A DNA stretch of 64,000 nt from Brevibacillus fortis. Lineage in GTDB: Bacteria > Bacillota > Bacilli > Brevibacillales > Brevibacillaceae. Shown in pieces: positions 36,841-45,529 of this stretch. Both the position numbers and the translations under genes were made by a program. The stretch covers positions 186,001-250,000 of the forward strand of contig NZ_PXZM01000012.1 in assembly GCF_003013395.1 (NCBI RefSeq), given 5' to 3'. The notes below the pieces were generated by a model. That model ran no database searches. It had not been told where the DNA came from and was given only the letters and a program-made list of their open reading frames with translations. The first letter of the stretch is position 1; each line of letters starts with the position of its first letter.

Positions 36841-36923
36841 GCAAACAGCAAAGAGCCCACACTCGCGCGAGCTCTTCTTGTATTTCATTCTATGTAGGCC
36901 TCAGCACAACTTCAAACAGTGCC

Positions 36924-37592
36924 TCATTTACTCCGGCGATAGAGATCCATGCTTTTAAAGCCCTCAGCCAAGACCGCCATCATTTCAGCTCGACGCTTTG
37001 CCCGTGTCCCCTCTTGTACGGCACTATATACATACCGAGCCCAATCCTTTTGGTACCCGGGCGTGAGAGATTGGTAAAAAGCGAGCTCTTTTGGCGCATG
37101 ACGCAGATCCTCTTCTATTTTCGGTACAAATTCTATATAATCATCGACGCATTGACTCGGCTTAGATGAAGCTTTTGCCGCCTTCTTTTTCTCATTTTTA
37201 AACCCGACAACCGTAAATACCTCATTCATGCCGACCATTCGATTAAATTTGATAGTGCTTGTCCCGATATAGCCATCTTCGTCGGCTCCTAATCCATCGA
37301 ACAATTCATCCCGATGGATATAAGTCGGATAGACTTTATTCCCTTTTTTGGGATAAGCAACGTATAGAAGGCCCCCCTCCAATAAATAGCTGTAGTCGAT
37401 TACCTTCTTCATGAGCTCCTGCAAGGCCTTCATATCCAGTACGAAAGCAAAAATCATGTCATATTGCACTTCTTTCAATTCATGTTCCGCTTCTTTAAGA
37501 ACGGCTAAGCTCTCCTCACCCTCAGGTGTATGTAAGACAGCCGTTTTTTTATATTTTTGCAGGTTCAGCTTCTCAACGATTGTTTTCGACAT
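36924..37592 (-). CDS. YdeI/OmpD-associated C-terminal domain protein
   Basis: A 222-residue cytoplasmic protein, start ATG 37592 after AAAGGGG. The N-terminal part (about 1-125) resembles DUF3052-type proteins (LNLQKYKKTAVLHTPEG; DMIFAFVLDMKALQELM). The C-terminal part is a YdeI/OmpD-associated domain (LRHAPKELAFYQSLTPGYQK, then TRAKRRAEMMAVLAEGFKS). No biochemical role is established for either part. It lies in the accessory segment and ends at a short hairpin (about 36849-36877). Confidence 0.75.
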   Translation of the reverse strand: MSKTIVEKLNLQKYKKTAVLHTPEGEESLAVLKEAEHELKEVQYDMIFAFVLDMKALQELMKKVIDYSYLLEGGLLYVAYPKKGNKVYPTYIHRDELFDGLGADEDGYIGTSTIKFNRMVGMNEVFTVVGFKNEKKKAAKASSKPSQCVDDYIEFVPKIEEDLRHAPKELAFYQSLTPGYQKDWARYVYSAVQEGTRAKRRAEMMAVLAEGFKSMDLYRRSK

Positions 37593-37796
37593 GATGGATC
37601 TTCCCCTTTGATTTCATGGTACGGCTCGGAGCCCAGCCTACCTTACTTTCCACATATGTAAAGCTTTCGCAAAGTTTCTCTTCATGTGTTCTATGTTTCC
37701 ATTCTATTATACCGTTAATGTACACGTGGAGACTTTATCAGTTGACATTTTATGGAGGATAATTACTATTAGTATAATATGGAAGGGGGGGTTCCG

Positions 37797-38171
37797 TTGA
37801 AAACAGCGAGTGAGATACTTTCGATAATCAGTAATGACAGTTTTTTAGAGAATGTCTTCCATAAAGATGTTGATTGGGACGCTGAATTAGACGCTAGGGA
37901 TGCTGATAAATTTGATACGGCATGGAGTTCTAGTTACAAAAAAGTTGATGAAATTGCCCCCTCTGAAAATACCGTGATCAGAGAAATTAGGGAATTTGTG
38001 TTCAAGCAAACTTTTCGGATAACCCAGAATTCAGAGCTGGCAGGATATGCGTCGGACGACTTTGGTTTAATTTCCAAGGCGTTTGAAAACAAGATTAATA
38101 TGGAATTTATCAATAGCCTGTGGGATTCCTATCTGCAAGGGAAATTCCCGAATTGCAGTATATGTGAATAA
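37797..38171 (+). CDS. Small hypothetical protein
   Basis: A 124-residue protein starting at TTG 37797, five bases after GAAGGGGGGG; an ATG at 37779 is in frame but lacks a ribosome site. A TTGACA at 37742-37747 with TACTAT at 37764-37769 could be its promoter. The protein is acidic and helical with two Cys at the very end (NCSICE). No domain recognised. It has its own terminator, and is the only plus-strand gene of the far accessory segment. Confidence 0.65.
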   Translation: MKTASEILSIISNDSFLENVFHKDVDWDAELDARDADKFDTAWSSSYKKVDEIAPSENTVIREIREFVFKQTFRITQNSELAGYASDDFGLISKAFENKINMEFINSLWDSYLQGKFPNCSICE

Positions 38172-38183
38172 AATGTAAAAAAT

Positions 38184-38220
38184 AAGGAAGGAGCTGTGGC
38201 GGTCAGCTCCTTCCTTTCCT
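38184..38220 (+). terminator. Rho-independent terminator
   Basis: GGAAGGAGCTG (38186-38196) pairs with CAGCTCCTTCC (38204-38214), followed by TTTCCTATTC. Confidence 0.8.
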
Positions 38221-38298
38221 ATTCGATCATTATTTCGGTACCCAAGCAATGATACATTTATATGCTTTCCATGAAGCCTCTTTTACGCTCTCATTTTA

Positions 38299-39033
38299 CT
38301 ACTCTATCGTTTCATAACGATTATTCTCCATCGCTTGCTTGAGCCATCCATCGATCCGCTCCTTAGGTAGCAGGATGTTTCCTCCATAAGCATTATTCTT
38401 ATGAAAGCCCCAATCTCCATATACGAGCATATGGTACTGACTATTTAATTGTTTTACGAGTCCCCATTCACCGAGATCTCCCTGTGCACCAGCACTGATA
38501 AATAGCCAGTTCCGATAGTTGAATATGTAAGGATCTCCGAACATCTCAAAACCTTCTAAATAACCTGTGCTCCCATCTCTTTCTGGAAATCTCTCGTTGT
38601 AATCCTTAATCAGCCATACATCTAAAATCTTTACGCACAACCAAGCTTTAAACTCATTCCGCTCAATGACACGCTCAATGGAACACTGTACAAAAGAAGA
38701 TTGTTCAATCTCTTCGGGATGCGAATCCCATCCATTAAAACTGGAGCGTACCGGGGTGTACATGATCCAAAAGGGTTCTCCAATCCTCATATGGAAAGGA
38801 TGGGAAACCTTCACCGTTCTAACCTGACCTTGCTCAGGCGGGCAATCAGAACGCTGCCAATGTCGCTCATCCAACGGAGGAACTTCGTTTTCAAAATCTG
38901 ACCATTCTATAATATCATTTTCGAAGCCAGCAATATCAAACAGCTCACTTTCCATCCTTATGCGCTCTGATACGCCTTTGCATACCCCGCACGTTAAGGC
39001 AACGAGCTCTTGCTCCATTTGCTTCAACTCCAC
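38299..39033 (-). CDS. Hypothetical protein with N-terminal C-x2-C
   Basis: A protein of about 240 residues. Start is GTG 39033 or ATG 39018; the GTGGAG before 39018 could be a weak ribosome site, so the start is uncertain. Near the N terminus CGVC could bind a metal or disulfide, but no second Cys pair is obvious. The middle contains aromatic, beta-rich sequence (HPFHMRIGEPFWIMYTPV, GDPYIFNYRNWLFISAG). I do not recognise the family. It lies in the accessory segment between a cupin and other unknown genes. Confidence 0.65.
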   Translation of the reverse strand: MELKQMEQELVALTCGVCKGVSERIRMESELFDIAGFENDIIEWSDFENEVPPLDERHWQRSDCPPEQGQVRTVKVSHPFHMRIGEPFWIMYTPVRSSFNGWDSHPEEIEQSSFVQCSIERVIERNEFKAWLCVKILDVWLIKDYNERFPERDGSTGYLEGFEMFGDPYIFNYRNWLFISAGAQGDLGEWGLVKQLNSQYHMLVYGDWGFHKNNAYGGNILLPKERIDGWLKQAMENNRYETIE

Positions 39034-39134
39034 TTGTCATCTTCTGTTTATTTTTCTTACGTGAACCATTTTCTCATACATTGAGTTCGTACTAGTAACA
39101 AAAACTGGATCGATCCGAGTATTATTGGCTGCTG

Positions 39135-39473
39135 TTATTCAGACTCAGTACCGCCAGTGTTTACTACGCTTCTAGGCTCCACCAACATGATATGGCATTC
39201 CTTTTCGGCGAAGGGCTTCTGCTCGGCTCCCCCCGGGACAATAAACATCTCACCCTTGGAAATTTTCACCTGACCATCACGAAAATCAATGAACATCTCT
39301 CCTTCGAGCACGATAAATACCTTATCCGTACCTTGATGCTCGTGCCATATAAAATCCCCAGCAATCTTAACGAGCTTAAATTGATAGTCATTCAATTCAG
39401 CAATGACTTTCGGAGACCAGAGATCGTTCAATGTAGATAGCTTCTCATTCAGATTAATAGCTTGGTAATGCAT
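39135..39473 (-). CDS. Single-domain cupin protein
   Basis: A 112-residue cupin. Motif 1 appears as WHEHQGTDKVFIVLEGEM (about 43-60) with metal-ligand His/His/Glu, and motif 2 as GEMFIVPGGAEQKPFAEKEC (about 74-93). ATG 39473 follows AAGGAGG. It is the last gene after an AraC regulator and a siderophore-binding lipoprotein. A broken second copy lies at 51522-51743. Such small cupins often bind a metal and act as sensors or isomerases; the ligand is unknown. Confidence 0.85.
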   Translation of the reverse strand: MHYQAINLNEKLSTLNDLWSPKVIAELNDYQFKLVKIAGDFIWHEHQGTDKVFIVLEGEMFIDFRDGQVKISKGEMFIVPGGAEQKPFAEKECHIMLVEPRSVVNTGGTESE

Positions 39474-39506
39474 ATGAATCCCTCCTTATTTTTTGACCTG
39501 CGTTAT

Positions 39507-40490
39507 TTAGAGCTTACGCAAGGCATTTGTTATATTTTGTAAAGCGTATTCGATAGCTAATGGGCCACCAGTAATAGCGGAACTATCCATTAAATAGACA
39601 TTGCCTTTCTTCACGGCATTCAGATTATTCCATACCTTACTTTGCTTTAAGTCATTCATTAATATTTCCTTTTTTGTAATGTCACCTATAAGGAAGATGT
39701 GGTCTGCTTGAACAGTTGAAATCCCTTCAAAGGTAGTAAATTTATTATTCGTACCTTTAAATGTATCATCTGGTGTAAGCCCCAGTCCCTTTTCTTTATC
39801 AAACGCAAGTGTATAGACAGGATTTCCTTCACCTAGAACATTAAAAGTTTTTCCGTCCCAAGACAAAATAAGAGCTACTGTCTCTCCTTGAATCGACTTT
39901 AATGCTTCACGCCCAGTTGTAATTTCTTTCATCATTTTATTAATGACTTTTTCCGCTTCGTCTTCTTTCCCAATAATCTCGGCGACTGTACGGAGTCCAT
40001 ATTGCCAATTTTCATAGATGTCCTTGGATTTTAACGTAATGACTGGCGCAACTTTTTCTAGTGAATCATACATTTTTTCATGTTGTTCTGTTGCTAGAAT
40101 TAAATCAGGCTCAATGGATAGAATTTTCTCAATACTAGGAGACAATTTGTCACCTAATTCTTCAGCTGAATCCAGCTTTCCATTTAAATAAGATAAAGAA
40201 GATAGATACTCTTTTTCAGTAGAAGCAGCAGGCGGTTCACCTAATGCAACTAATATTTCAGGATAAAAATACCATAGTGCGGCCAATTTTTTTGGTTTGT
40301 GCTTGATAACAATCTCTTTACCTAACGCATCCTTAAATGTTCTTGGCCACTCAGGTGCATCTGCCTTAACTGCTGATGTAGATGTACTTTCTGTAGTTGA
40401 TCCTTTATTTTCAGCAGGTGTTTCATTACAACCTGCTAGTATGCCTGCTAATAATAGCATGGAGATTAGCAAGCCTTTCATCTTGTACAT
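39507..40490 (-). CDS. Iron-siderophore-binding lipoprotein (second set)
   Basis: A 327-residue lipoprotein. The ATG at 40490 lies seven bases after GGAGGA, and the lipobox is LAGILAGC (Cys near 21). A class III binding fold follows: FKDALGKEIVIKHKPKKLAA (about 52-71), ILSIEPDLILATEQHEK and VYLMDSSAITGGPLAIEYAL at the C terminus. It is preceded by an AraC regulator on the same strand, the arrangement of Bacillus btr-feuA where Btr activates siderophore uptake. It has no own permease or ATPase and presumably feeds the double permease upstream. Confidence 0.88.
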   Translation of the reverse strand: MYKMKGLLISMLLLAGILAGCNETPAENKGSTTESTSTSAVKADAPEWPRTFKDALGKEIVIKHKPKKLAALWYFYPEILVALGEPPAASTEKEYLSSLSYLNGKLDSAEELGDKLSPSIEKILSIEPDLILATEQHEKMYDSLEKVAPVITLKSKDIYENWQYGLRTVAEIIGKEDEAEKVINKMMKEITTGREALKSIQGETVALILSWDGKTFNVLGEGNPVYTLAFDKEKGLGLTPDDTFKGTNNKFTTFEGISTVQADHIFLIGDITKKEILMNDLKQSKVWNNLNAVKKGNVYLMDSSAITGGPLAIEYALQNITNALRKL

Positions 40491-40576
40491 ACGAAATTCC
40501 TCCGACATGATGTTTTCTTTGGCTTGCCATTAGTATAGTAAAGTCATTTTTGGTTTAAAATGGATGCCTGTTGAAA

Positions 40577-41404
40577 TTAGCATGGATTATTGATGAACTT
40601 CTCTCGATATTCAGTAGGAGAAATACCAAAATGTTTTTTGAACACTCTACTAAAATAAAAGGGGTCAGCAATTCCAACAGTTTGCGCAATTTGCTGTACA
40701 GGCGCATCACTTGTAAATAGCATGTTTTGCGCCATGTTTATACGATATTTTAATAAATATTCTGCTGGTCCCATGCCTGCATGTCTTCTAAATACGTAAG
40801 AAAGTCGATTTCGATTAACGTTATATTGTTCTGCAAGCGATGCTATTGTAAGGCCTTGATAATAGTATTCATGAATATAAGTAGATACCCGTTCGAATAA
40901 AGTATGTGATTCACAGCTATCTTGCCTATTAACAACACATACTAAGGCTTCATTCAGTACATCGCGAAACAGCATTTCGGTCTGAAACATCGAAAGGCCT
41001 CCGCGCTGATTATACACATGCCAAAGACGCATGATTAATTCAATCAGACGAGGGGATTGTCCTGTTAATAATTCAAAATGCTGATGAGAAAGGCTTGTCT
41101 CTTCTAGTTCTGAGTTATATATCCGGTATAAAACAAGGATATATTCCCAGTTTGTGTTACCGAACATTTTTTGAGCTAGTTTCATTCTTGCACCGCCATG
41201 CACAACTTTTCCTGGCGAAAGGATATAAGGCGTATCATTAAATTGAAATTGTACCTTCCCTGTAAGTGGAAACACAAATCCAGGAAAAGAATCTGTATAG
41301 TCAGCGTAAGGCACACCTGGATTTCTAGCATATCGATATATTCCTTCTACTTGAAAAGGAATGTGTGCAAAATGCTCTGCTAACTGATTAACGTCGATTT
41401 TCAC
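40577..41404 (-). CDS. AraC-family regulator (Btr-like) of siderophore uptake
   Basis: A 275-residue regulator, start GTG 41404 after GAGGT. The N-terminal part is cupin-like (FVFPLTGKVQFQFNDTPYIL, about 42-61). The C terminus has two helix-turn-helix motifs: LTIASLAEQYNVNRNRLSYV (about 186-205) and PVQQIAQTVGIADPFYFSRV (about 235-254), ending GISPTEYREKF. It lies between a permease operon and a siderophore-binding lipoprotein gene that it probably activates. The palindrome ATTTCAAATGAAAT (41417-41430) just upstream may be an operator. Confidence 0.88.
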   Translation of the reverse strand: MKIDVNQLAEHFAHIPFQVEGIYRYARNPGVPYADYTDSFPGFVFPLTGKVQFQFNDTPYILSPGKVVHGGARMKLAQKMFGNTNWEYILVLYRIYNSELEETSLSHQHFELLTGQSPRLIELIMRLWHVYNQRGGLSMFQTEMLFRDVLNEALVCVVNRQDSCESHTLFERVSTYIHEYYYQGLTIASLAEQYNVNRNRLSYVFRRHAGMGPAEYLLKYRINMAQNMLFTSDAPVQQIAQTVGIADPFYFSRVFKKHFGISPTEYREKFINNPC

Positions 41405-41498
41405 ATCGCATACCTCATTTCAAATGAAATCATTTAAAAGCCGTTATACGGGAAACTATTGCAATAAGATTGGTCCGTTCATTTATATGACATTCAGA

Positions 41499-41533
41499 AA
41501 AAAGCTAGTAAAGGGATTACCCTTCACTAGCTA
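41499..41533 (-). terminator. Terminator of the binding-protein/double-permease operon
   Basis: On the minus strand AGCTAGTGAAGGG pairs with CCCTTTACTAGCT, followed by TTTTTTCTG. Confidence 0.85.
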
Positions 41534-41538
41534 TTGGT

Positions 41539-43554
41539 CTAAAGCTTCTTCGTATGTGACCGAAACATTAAGAATAGAAAATAAGGTGCGCCAATCAATG
41601 TAATTAATAGGCCGGATGGAATTTCGACCGGAGCAAGTATCGTTCGACCGATGGCGTCCGCCAATACAAGAAGGAGAGCCCCGAGTAAGCTCGACAATAC
41701 GATGGATTGTCGCGTGTTATGCCCGATTAAGCTTCGTATCATATGAGGGACGATTAAACCGAGAAAGCCTACAGTTCCTACAGTGGCGACAGCACCAGCA
41801 GCGAGAAGAACACCTACGGATATTGCAGCGAATCGTGTTTTACGCACCGATAAACCTAATCCTATAGCGCTATCATCAGAGAATGCGAGTATATCAAACC
41901 TACGACCGAGCCACCATGCAAGGGGAAGGAGAGCGGCTAGGAATATACAGATGATAAGGAATTGATCCCAGGTGCGACCATAAGTCGAGCCAGTCAACCA
42001 TATATAGCTACTACTTCCCCATAATGGCCCAAGTACGATTAAGGCTTGAATACCCGCGGAGCCGATAGCAGAAACCGCGATCCCCAGAAGAATAAGTACC
42101 GAGGGATTGAGCGACTTTCGCCATGCGAATAGGAATATGACGGCAGCAGCAAGTATAGCTCCGCTCATGGCAGCAATCGGAAGAACTACGATCGGTACTT
42201 GCGGCCAGGCAATAAGCACAAGTAGTGCTCCGAATCCAGCCCCCGAGGTCACCCCCAGGATAGAAGAATCGGCTAATGGATTACGAACAGAAGCTTGGAT
42301 TAGAACACCGCTTACGCTCAGTGCTATTCCTGCGCCTGCGGCGACAAGGGTACGAGGTAATCGTAAATGAAAGAGGGCCGAATAAGATGCTGCTTCGTCA
42401 GATCCAATTAAGCTCGTGAATAACTGACTTAGCGGAATACGTGTGCCGCCCATTGTCATGCTTACAAGAATGAATGAGACAACTAAGAAAAGCATGATGA
42501 GCGCGAGAAGCGGGAATTGAATCCGAACACGATTTCTGCCAATAGACATGGATGAGGTTGAAGAGGAACCCAAAATACCATTCATTTTCCTACGTATGAG
42601 CCAGATTAGCCAAGGTGCTCCGATTATCGCCATCATCGCACCTACTGGCATCTCACCCATGCTGCTACGCACCATTCGCGTAAGAACATCAGCCCCAGTG
42701 AGCAATACAGCTCCCCAAAGGGCGGTGGCGGGAATGAGCCAATTATGCTTGTGCAATCCACTTAGACGTACCAAGTGCGGTGCGACGAGACCAACAAATC
42801 CGATCGGTCCGACTACACTGACTACAACTGAAGCAACAAGCACTGCAAGCGCCAATCCGGCGAAGCGAATGAGATCAACCTTCTGACCTAATGATTGAGC
42901 AGTGAACTGATCCAAGTTCAATACATCGAATTGCTTGCCCATCAAAATAGCGACGATAATAACAGCACTGACGCCAGGCCAGGCATACGTAACGCCTTTC
43001 CAGTCGAGTTGGGCGAGCGAGCCTGAGCCCCATAAAAATAGCGACTGTGTTTCCGTAGCATGGAATATATGTAGAGCGCTTGTAAATGAACCGATCACCA
43101 TAGCTACGATCATACCGGAAAGGGCTAGGCGGATTGGACTTGTAGATCGACCGCCTCCGAGAAAATAGGCACACATCGCAGCAAAGCCTCCACCAGCGGC
43201 GGCAAAGAGAAATGGTGACTGGTGGAGCAGGTTGGGAAAATAGATCGTTCCAGCAACAACCATGAAATAAGCACCTGCATTAATACCAAGTGTATCTGTG
43301 GAAGCTAGCGGGTTTTTAGTAACCGTCTGTAGCAAGACCCCAGCTACAGCAAGCCCTGCCCCGGAGATTAATCCTAGTATTGCACGCGGTATACGCATAT
43401 CCCATATCACATTATGTGAGAGTATATCCTGACGATGAAATAGGGCTTCTAACACGACCTTGAAAGAAATTTGTGCTTCTCCAAAGCACAGACTGGCTAT
43501 CAACAGTAGGAAGAGGGCGGCTAAGCCACCCCCGAATAAACTAACGGTTCTCAT
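41539..43554 (-). CDS. Fused double FecCD permease (FhuB-like)
   Basis: A 671-residue protein made of two FecCD permease halves (about 1-325 and 345-671), each with the motif IPRAILGLISGAGLAVAGVL or LPRTLVAAGAGIALSVSGVL and later GFVGLVAPHLVRL or GFLGLIVPHMIRS. It therefore forms a complete permease in one chain, as FhuB does in Gram-negatives. The start overlaps the binding-protein stop by 4 bp (ATGA). No ATPase gene is linked; it must borrow one, possibly that at 32694-33500 or a FhuC/YusV-type ATPase elsewhere. Confidence 0.92.
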   Translation of the reverse strand: MRTVSLFGGGLAALFLLLIASLCFGEAQISFKVVLEALFHRQDILSHNVIWDMRIPRAILGLISGAGLAVAGVLLQTVTKNPLASTDTLGINAGAYFMVVAGTIYFPNLLHQSPFLFAAAGGGFAAMCAYFLGGGRSTSPIRLALSGMIVAMVIGSFTSALHIFHATETQSLFLWGSGSLAQLDWKGVTYAWPGVSAVIIVAILMGKQFDVLNLDQFTAQSLGQKVDLIRFAGLALAVLVASVVVSVVGPIGFVGLVAPHLVRLSGLHKHNWLIPATALWGAVLLTGADVLTRMVRSSMGEMPVGAMMAIIGAPWLIWLIRRKMNGILGSSSTSSMSIGRNRVRIQFPLLALIMLFLVVSFILVSMTMGGTRIPLSQLFTSLIGSDEAASYSALFHLRLPRTLVAAGAGIALSVSGVLIQASVRNPLADSSILGVTSGAGFGALLVLIAWPQVPIVVLPIAAMSGAILAAAVIFLFAWRKSLNPSVLILLGIAVSAIGSAGIQALIVLGPLWGSSSYIWLTGSTYGRTWDQFLIICIFLAALLPLAWWLGRRFDILAFSDDSAIGLGLSVRKTRFAAISVGVLLAAGAVATVGTVGFLGLIVPHMIRSLIGHNTRQSIVLSSLLGALLLVLADAIGRTILAPVEIPSGLLITLIGAPYFLFLMFRSHTKKL

Positions 43555-44534
43555 TTCGTTATAGCTTCTACAACGCGGTCAACTAATACTTTGGAGGAGA
43601 GGGGGCCGCCGAAGGTCCATGTGTCTCCGCCTATGCCATAAGTCCGGTTTTCTTTAACGAAATTTAATCCGTTCCAAACCTTATTATTCTTCACCGAGTC
43701 ACCGAAAACGTTATCGTCTTTCTGGACAATGTAAATAAAATTGGAATCGCTCACTGCTGGCAGGGATTCAAAGGTGGCGTCTGTAAAACCGTACTTTTCA
43801 AATTTGTCGGACTTCCAATCGCTGGTTAACCCGATACGATTGAGCGTTTGAACGACTGTCGAGGTATCCGTAAACATCCTCAACGTTGCCGCATTCTGGC
43901 TGCTGAATGCTTGGGTAATGACATAATTGAATTTGTCCTTGCCAGCTGCTTTAAGTTTTTCCTTAGCTGCTGCATAATGCTCATCAAGATCTGCGAGCAC
44001 CTTATCCGCTTCTTTTGATTTACCTACTGCTGTAGCAATGGTCTTAAAATCGTTGACCATTCCTGTATAGGCATCTCCTTCGTTCGGATAGGGATCGAAT
44101 TCAATTGTAGGCGCAATAGCATTAAGCTGATCGTAGATTGCATCGTTATTGTCCGTATTCGAGATAATCAGATCAGGCTTCAATGACGCGATCGTCTCTA
44201 GGTTGGGTTCCCAACGCAAGCCGACATCCGTAACGCTATCTGCGAGTGCCGCTTCATCCGTCACCCAAATCTTATATTCCTTATTGTCCGCATTTCCTAC
44301 AGGCTGAATACCTAACGCGATTAATTCCTCTGAATAGATCCACTCCAAGGCGACTACCCGCACTGCTGGCTTGTCCAGCTTAGTCTCACCTTTTCCATGT
44401 TTAATAATGATAGGAGCAGCCGTGTTGGTATTATTTGAGGCAACGCTGTTTGTGTTATCCGAATTTTTTGAGCCACAAGCAGTAATAATTAGGAGAGATA
44501 GTAGAACAATACTAACTTGTAATAGCCTTTTCAT
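43551..44534 (-). CDS. Iron-siderophore-binding lipoprotein (first of second set)
   Basis: A 327-residue lipoprotein with lipobox LLIITAC (Cys near 20). The binding fold shows KPAVRVVALEWIYSEELIAL (about 56-75), IASLKPDLIISNTDNND (about 112-128) and GGDTWTFGGPLSSKVLVDRV at the end. ATG 44534 follows GGGGGAAAC. A Fur box lies 50 bases upstream, so iron starvation should induce the operon. Sequence style is closest to ferrichrome/citrate-type binding proteins, but the ligand is undetermined. Confidence 0.9.
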   Translation of the reverse strand: MKRLLQVSIVLLSLLIITACGSKNSDNTNSVASNNTNTAAPIIIKHGKGETKLDKPAVRVVALEWIYSEELIALGIQPVGNADNKEYKIWVTDEAALADSVTDVGLRWEPNLETIASLKPDLIISNTDNNDAIYDQLNAIAPTIEFDPYPNEGDAYTGMVNDFKTIATAVGKSKEADKVLADLDEHYAAAKEKLKAAGKDKFNYVITQAFSSQNAATLRMFTDTSTVVQTLNRIGLTSDWKSDKFEKYGFTDATFESLPAVSDSNFIYIVQKDDNVFGDSVKNNKVWNGLNFVKENRTYGIGGDTWTFGGPLSSKVLVDRVVEAITK

Positions 44535-44583
44535 TATGTTTCCCCCACCCAGTAAACGCTAGTATTTTTATCAAAATCAATAA

Positions 44584-44598
44584 TGATAATCAATATCA
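44584..44598 (-). promoter_or_regulatory. Fur box before the siderophore-uptake operon
   Basis: TGATAATCAATATCA fits the 7-1-7 Fur consensus (TGATAAT-N-ATTATCA) with few mismatches and lies 50 bases before the lipoprotein start. A second GATTATCATTG follows at about 44614-44624. Confidence 0.75.
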
Positions 44599-44737
44599 AT
44601 TTCAACAAAGAGAGATTATCATTGCTTAATGAAGTTGTCAATATTATTAAGTGAGTTTCGACTCTTCCTGTTTGATTGGACTCACCATTTCACTAGCTCC
44701 CTTCTTCGCCATAATATCTGCACCATTTCTAAGAAAA

Positions 44738-44769
44738 TAGAAAAGCCATTTCCGCAAGTGGAAATGGCT
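44738..44769 (-). terminator. Terminator hairpin downstream of 44945
   Basis: AGCCATTTCC pairs perfectly with GGAAATGGCT (44744-44769); on the minus strand it is followed by TTTTCTATTTTC. Confidence 0.75.
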
Positions 44770-44921
44770 AAAAGTTTGAAGGACTATCTCTTTTCAATAC
44801 ATACAATCTGTTCATCCTGAATAAAACTAAACAGAAATCGGTTCCTTGTTCTGACTTTTGTTGTATTCTATGTTTTTTTGCCGAAATCGTCCTACATGGG
44901 ATCGTGATTTCAACTTTTTCC

Positions 44922-44956
44922 TTTACCATCATTTGTGGTATGGTTCAGCTTAACGG
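44922..44956. repeat. rlmH-end-like repeat R2 (candidate cassette junction)
   Basis: TTTACCATCATTTGTGGTAT followed by GGTTCAGCTTAACGG. It matches the sequence at the rlmH 3' end in 20 of 25 positions (TTTACCATCA identical) and repeat R3 in 23 of 25 over the other side. It overlaps the last codons of the gene at 44945. Confidence 0.65.
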
Positions 44957-45442
44957 TGCCAGCTCATCTGCGATCATTTTTGCCTTTTCCGCAAGCTCTC
45001 TCATATCATCGGCCGGAACAAGCTCGGCTAATTCGTAAGCCAGCGGATTACGGGAAAACTTGTACAATTCATCCCGAAGCAGGTTCTTTTTTTCTTCGGA
45101 GACATCTATATAAAGTTTGCACGGTTGCCTATCCTCATCCAAATCATGCAAATCGACATAGCCTGATTTAAGAGACTCCAACACAATGGCTGAAAGATCG
45201 ATTAGAGCTGAGCAGGCAATATCAAGTTCTGCTCGAAACGTACCGTTAGCATTTTTTATATCAAACCCAATACTTCCGCCGTTTTTCAAGTCTCCCTCGG
45301 AAAGCAGAACATCCAGACCCAAGTCCTTTAAAATCTGATTGAGCGTCACATCCGTTGAGTCCAATTGTTCCAAATAGTCTATTAATGCTAGCGAATCATC
45401 GGAACCGCCAATTAAATCTCCCCACCATTTGCTTATGTACAT
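44945..45442 (-). CDS. Hypothetical cytoplasmic protein
   Basis: A 165-residue protein; ATG 45442 is seven bases after GTGGGAG, whereas the longer frame from 45469 has no site. It starts MYISKWWGDLIGGSDDSL and is acidic, alpha/beta-like, without signal peptide or recognised motif. Its stop lies inside repeat R2, so its 3' end may have been shaped by the insertion. The style resembles small immunity-like proteins but no toxin is adjacent. Confidence 0.65.
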   Translation of the reverse strand: MYISKWWGDLIGGSDDSLALIDYLEQLDSTDVTLNQILKDLGLDVLLSEGDLKNGGSIGFDIKNANGTFRAELDIACSALIDLSAIVLESLKSGYVDLHDLDEDRQPCKLYIDVSEEKKNLLRDELYKFSRNPLAYELAELVPADDMRELAEKAKMIADELAPLS

Positions 45443-45529
45443 GTTCTTCTCCCACTTTCTTTTACGCATTGTAATAATCCAAATAAGATAGTTTCCTTAT
45501 ATAAGAATGCCTCTTTAACCGAGCCACCG

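Noticed and set aside
26379..36880. AAAGAGCCCAC...GCTCTTCTT recurring near 26380 and 36850 as a dispersed repeat
   Set aside because: Both are short terminator hairpins; similarity is limited to the stem and can arise by chance.
44914..44956. Repeat R2 read as the end of a second rlmH gene copy
   Set aside because: Only about 25 bases match and no further rlmH coding sequence precedes it, so it is an end-of-gene repeat rather than a duplicate gene.
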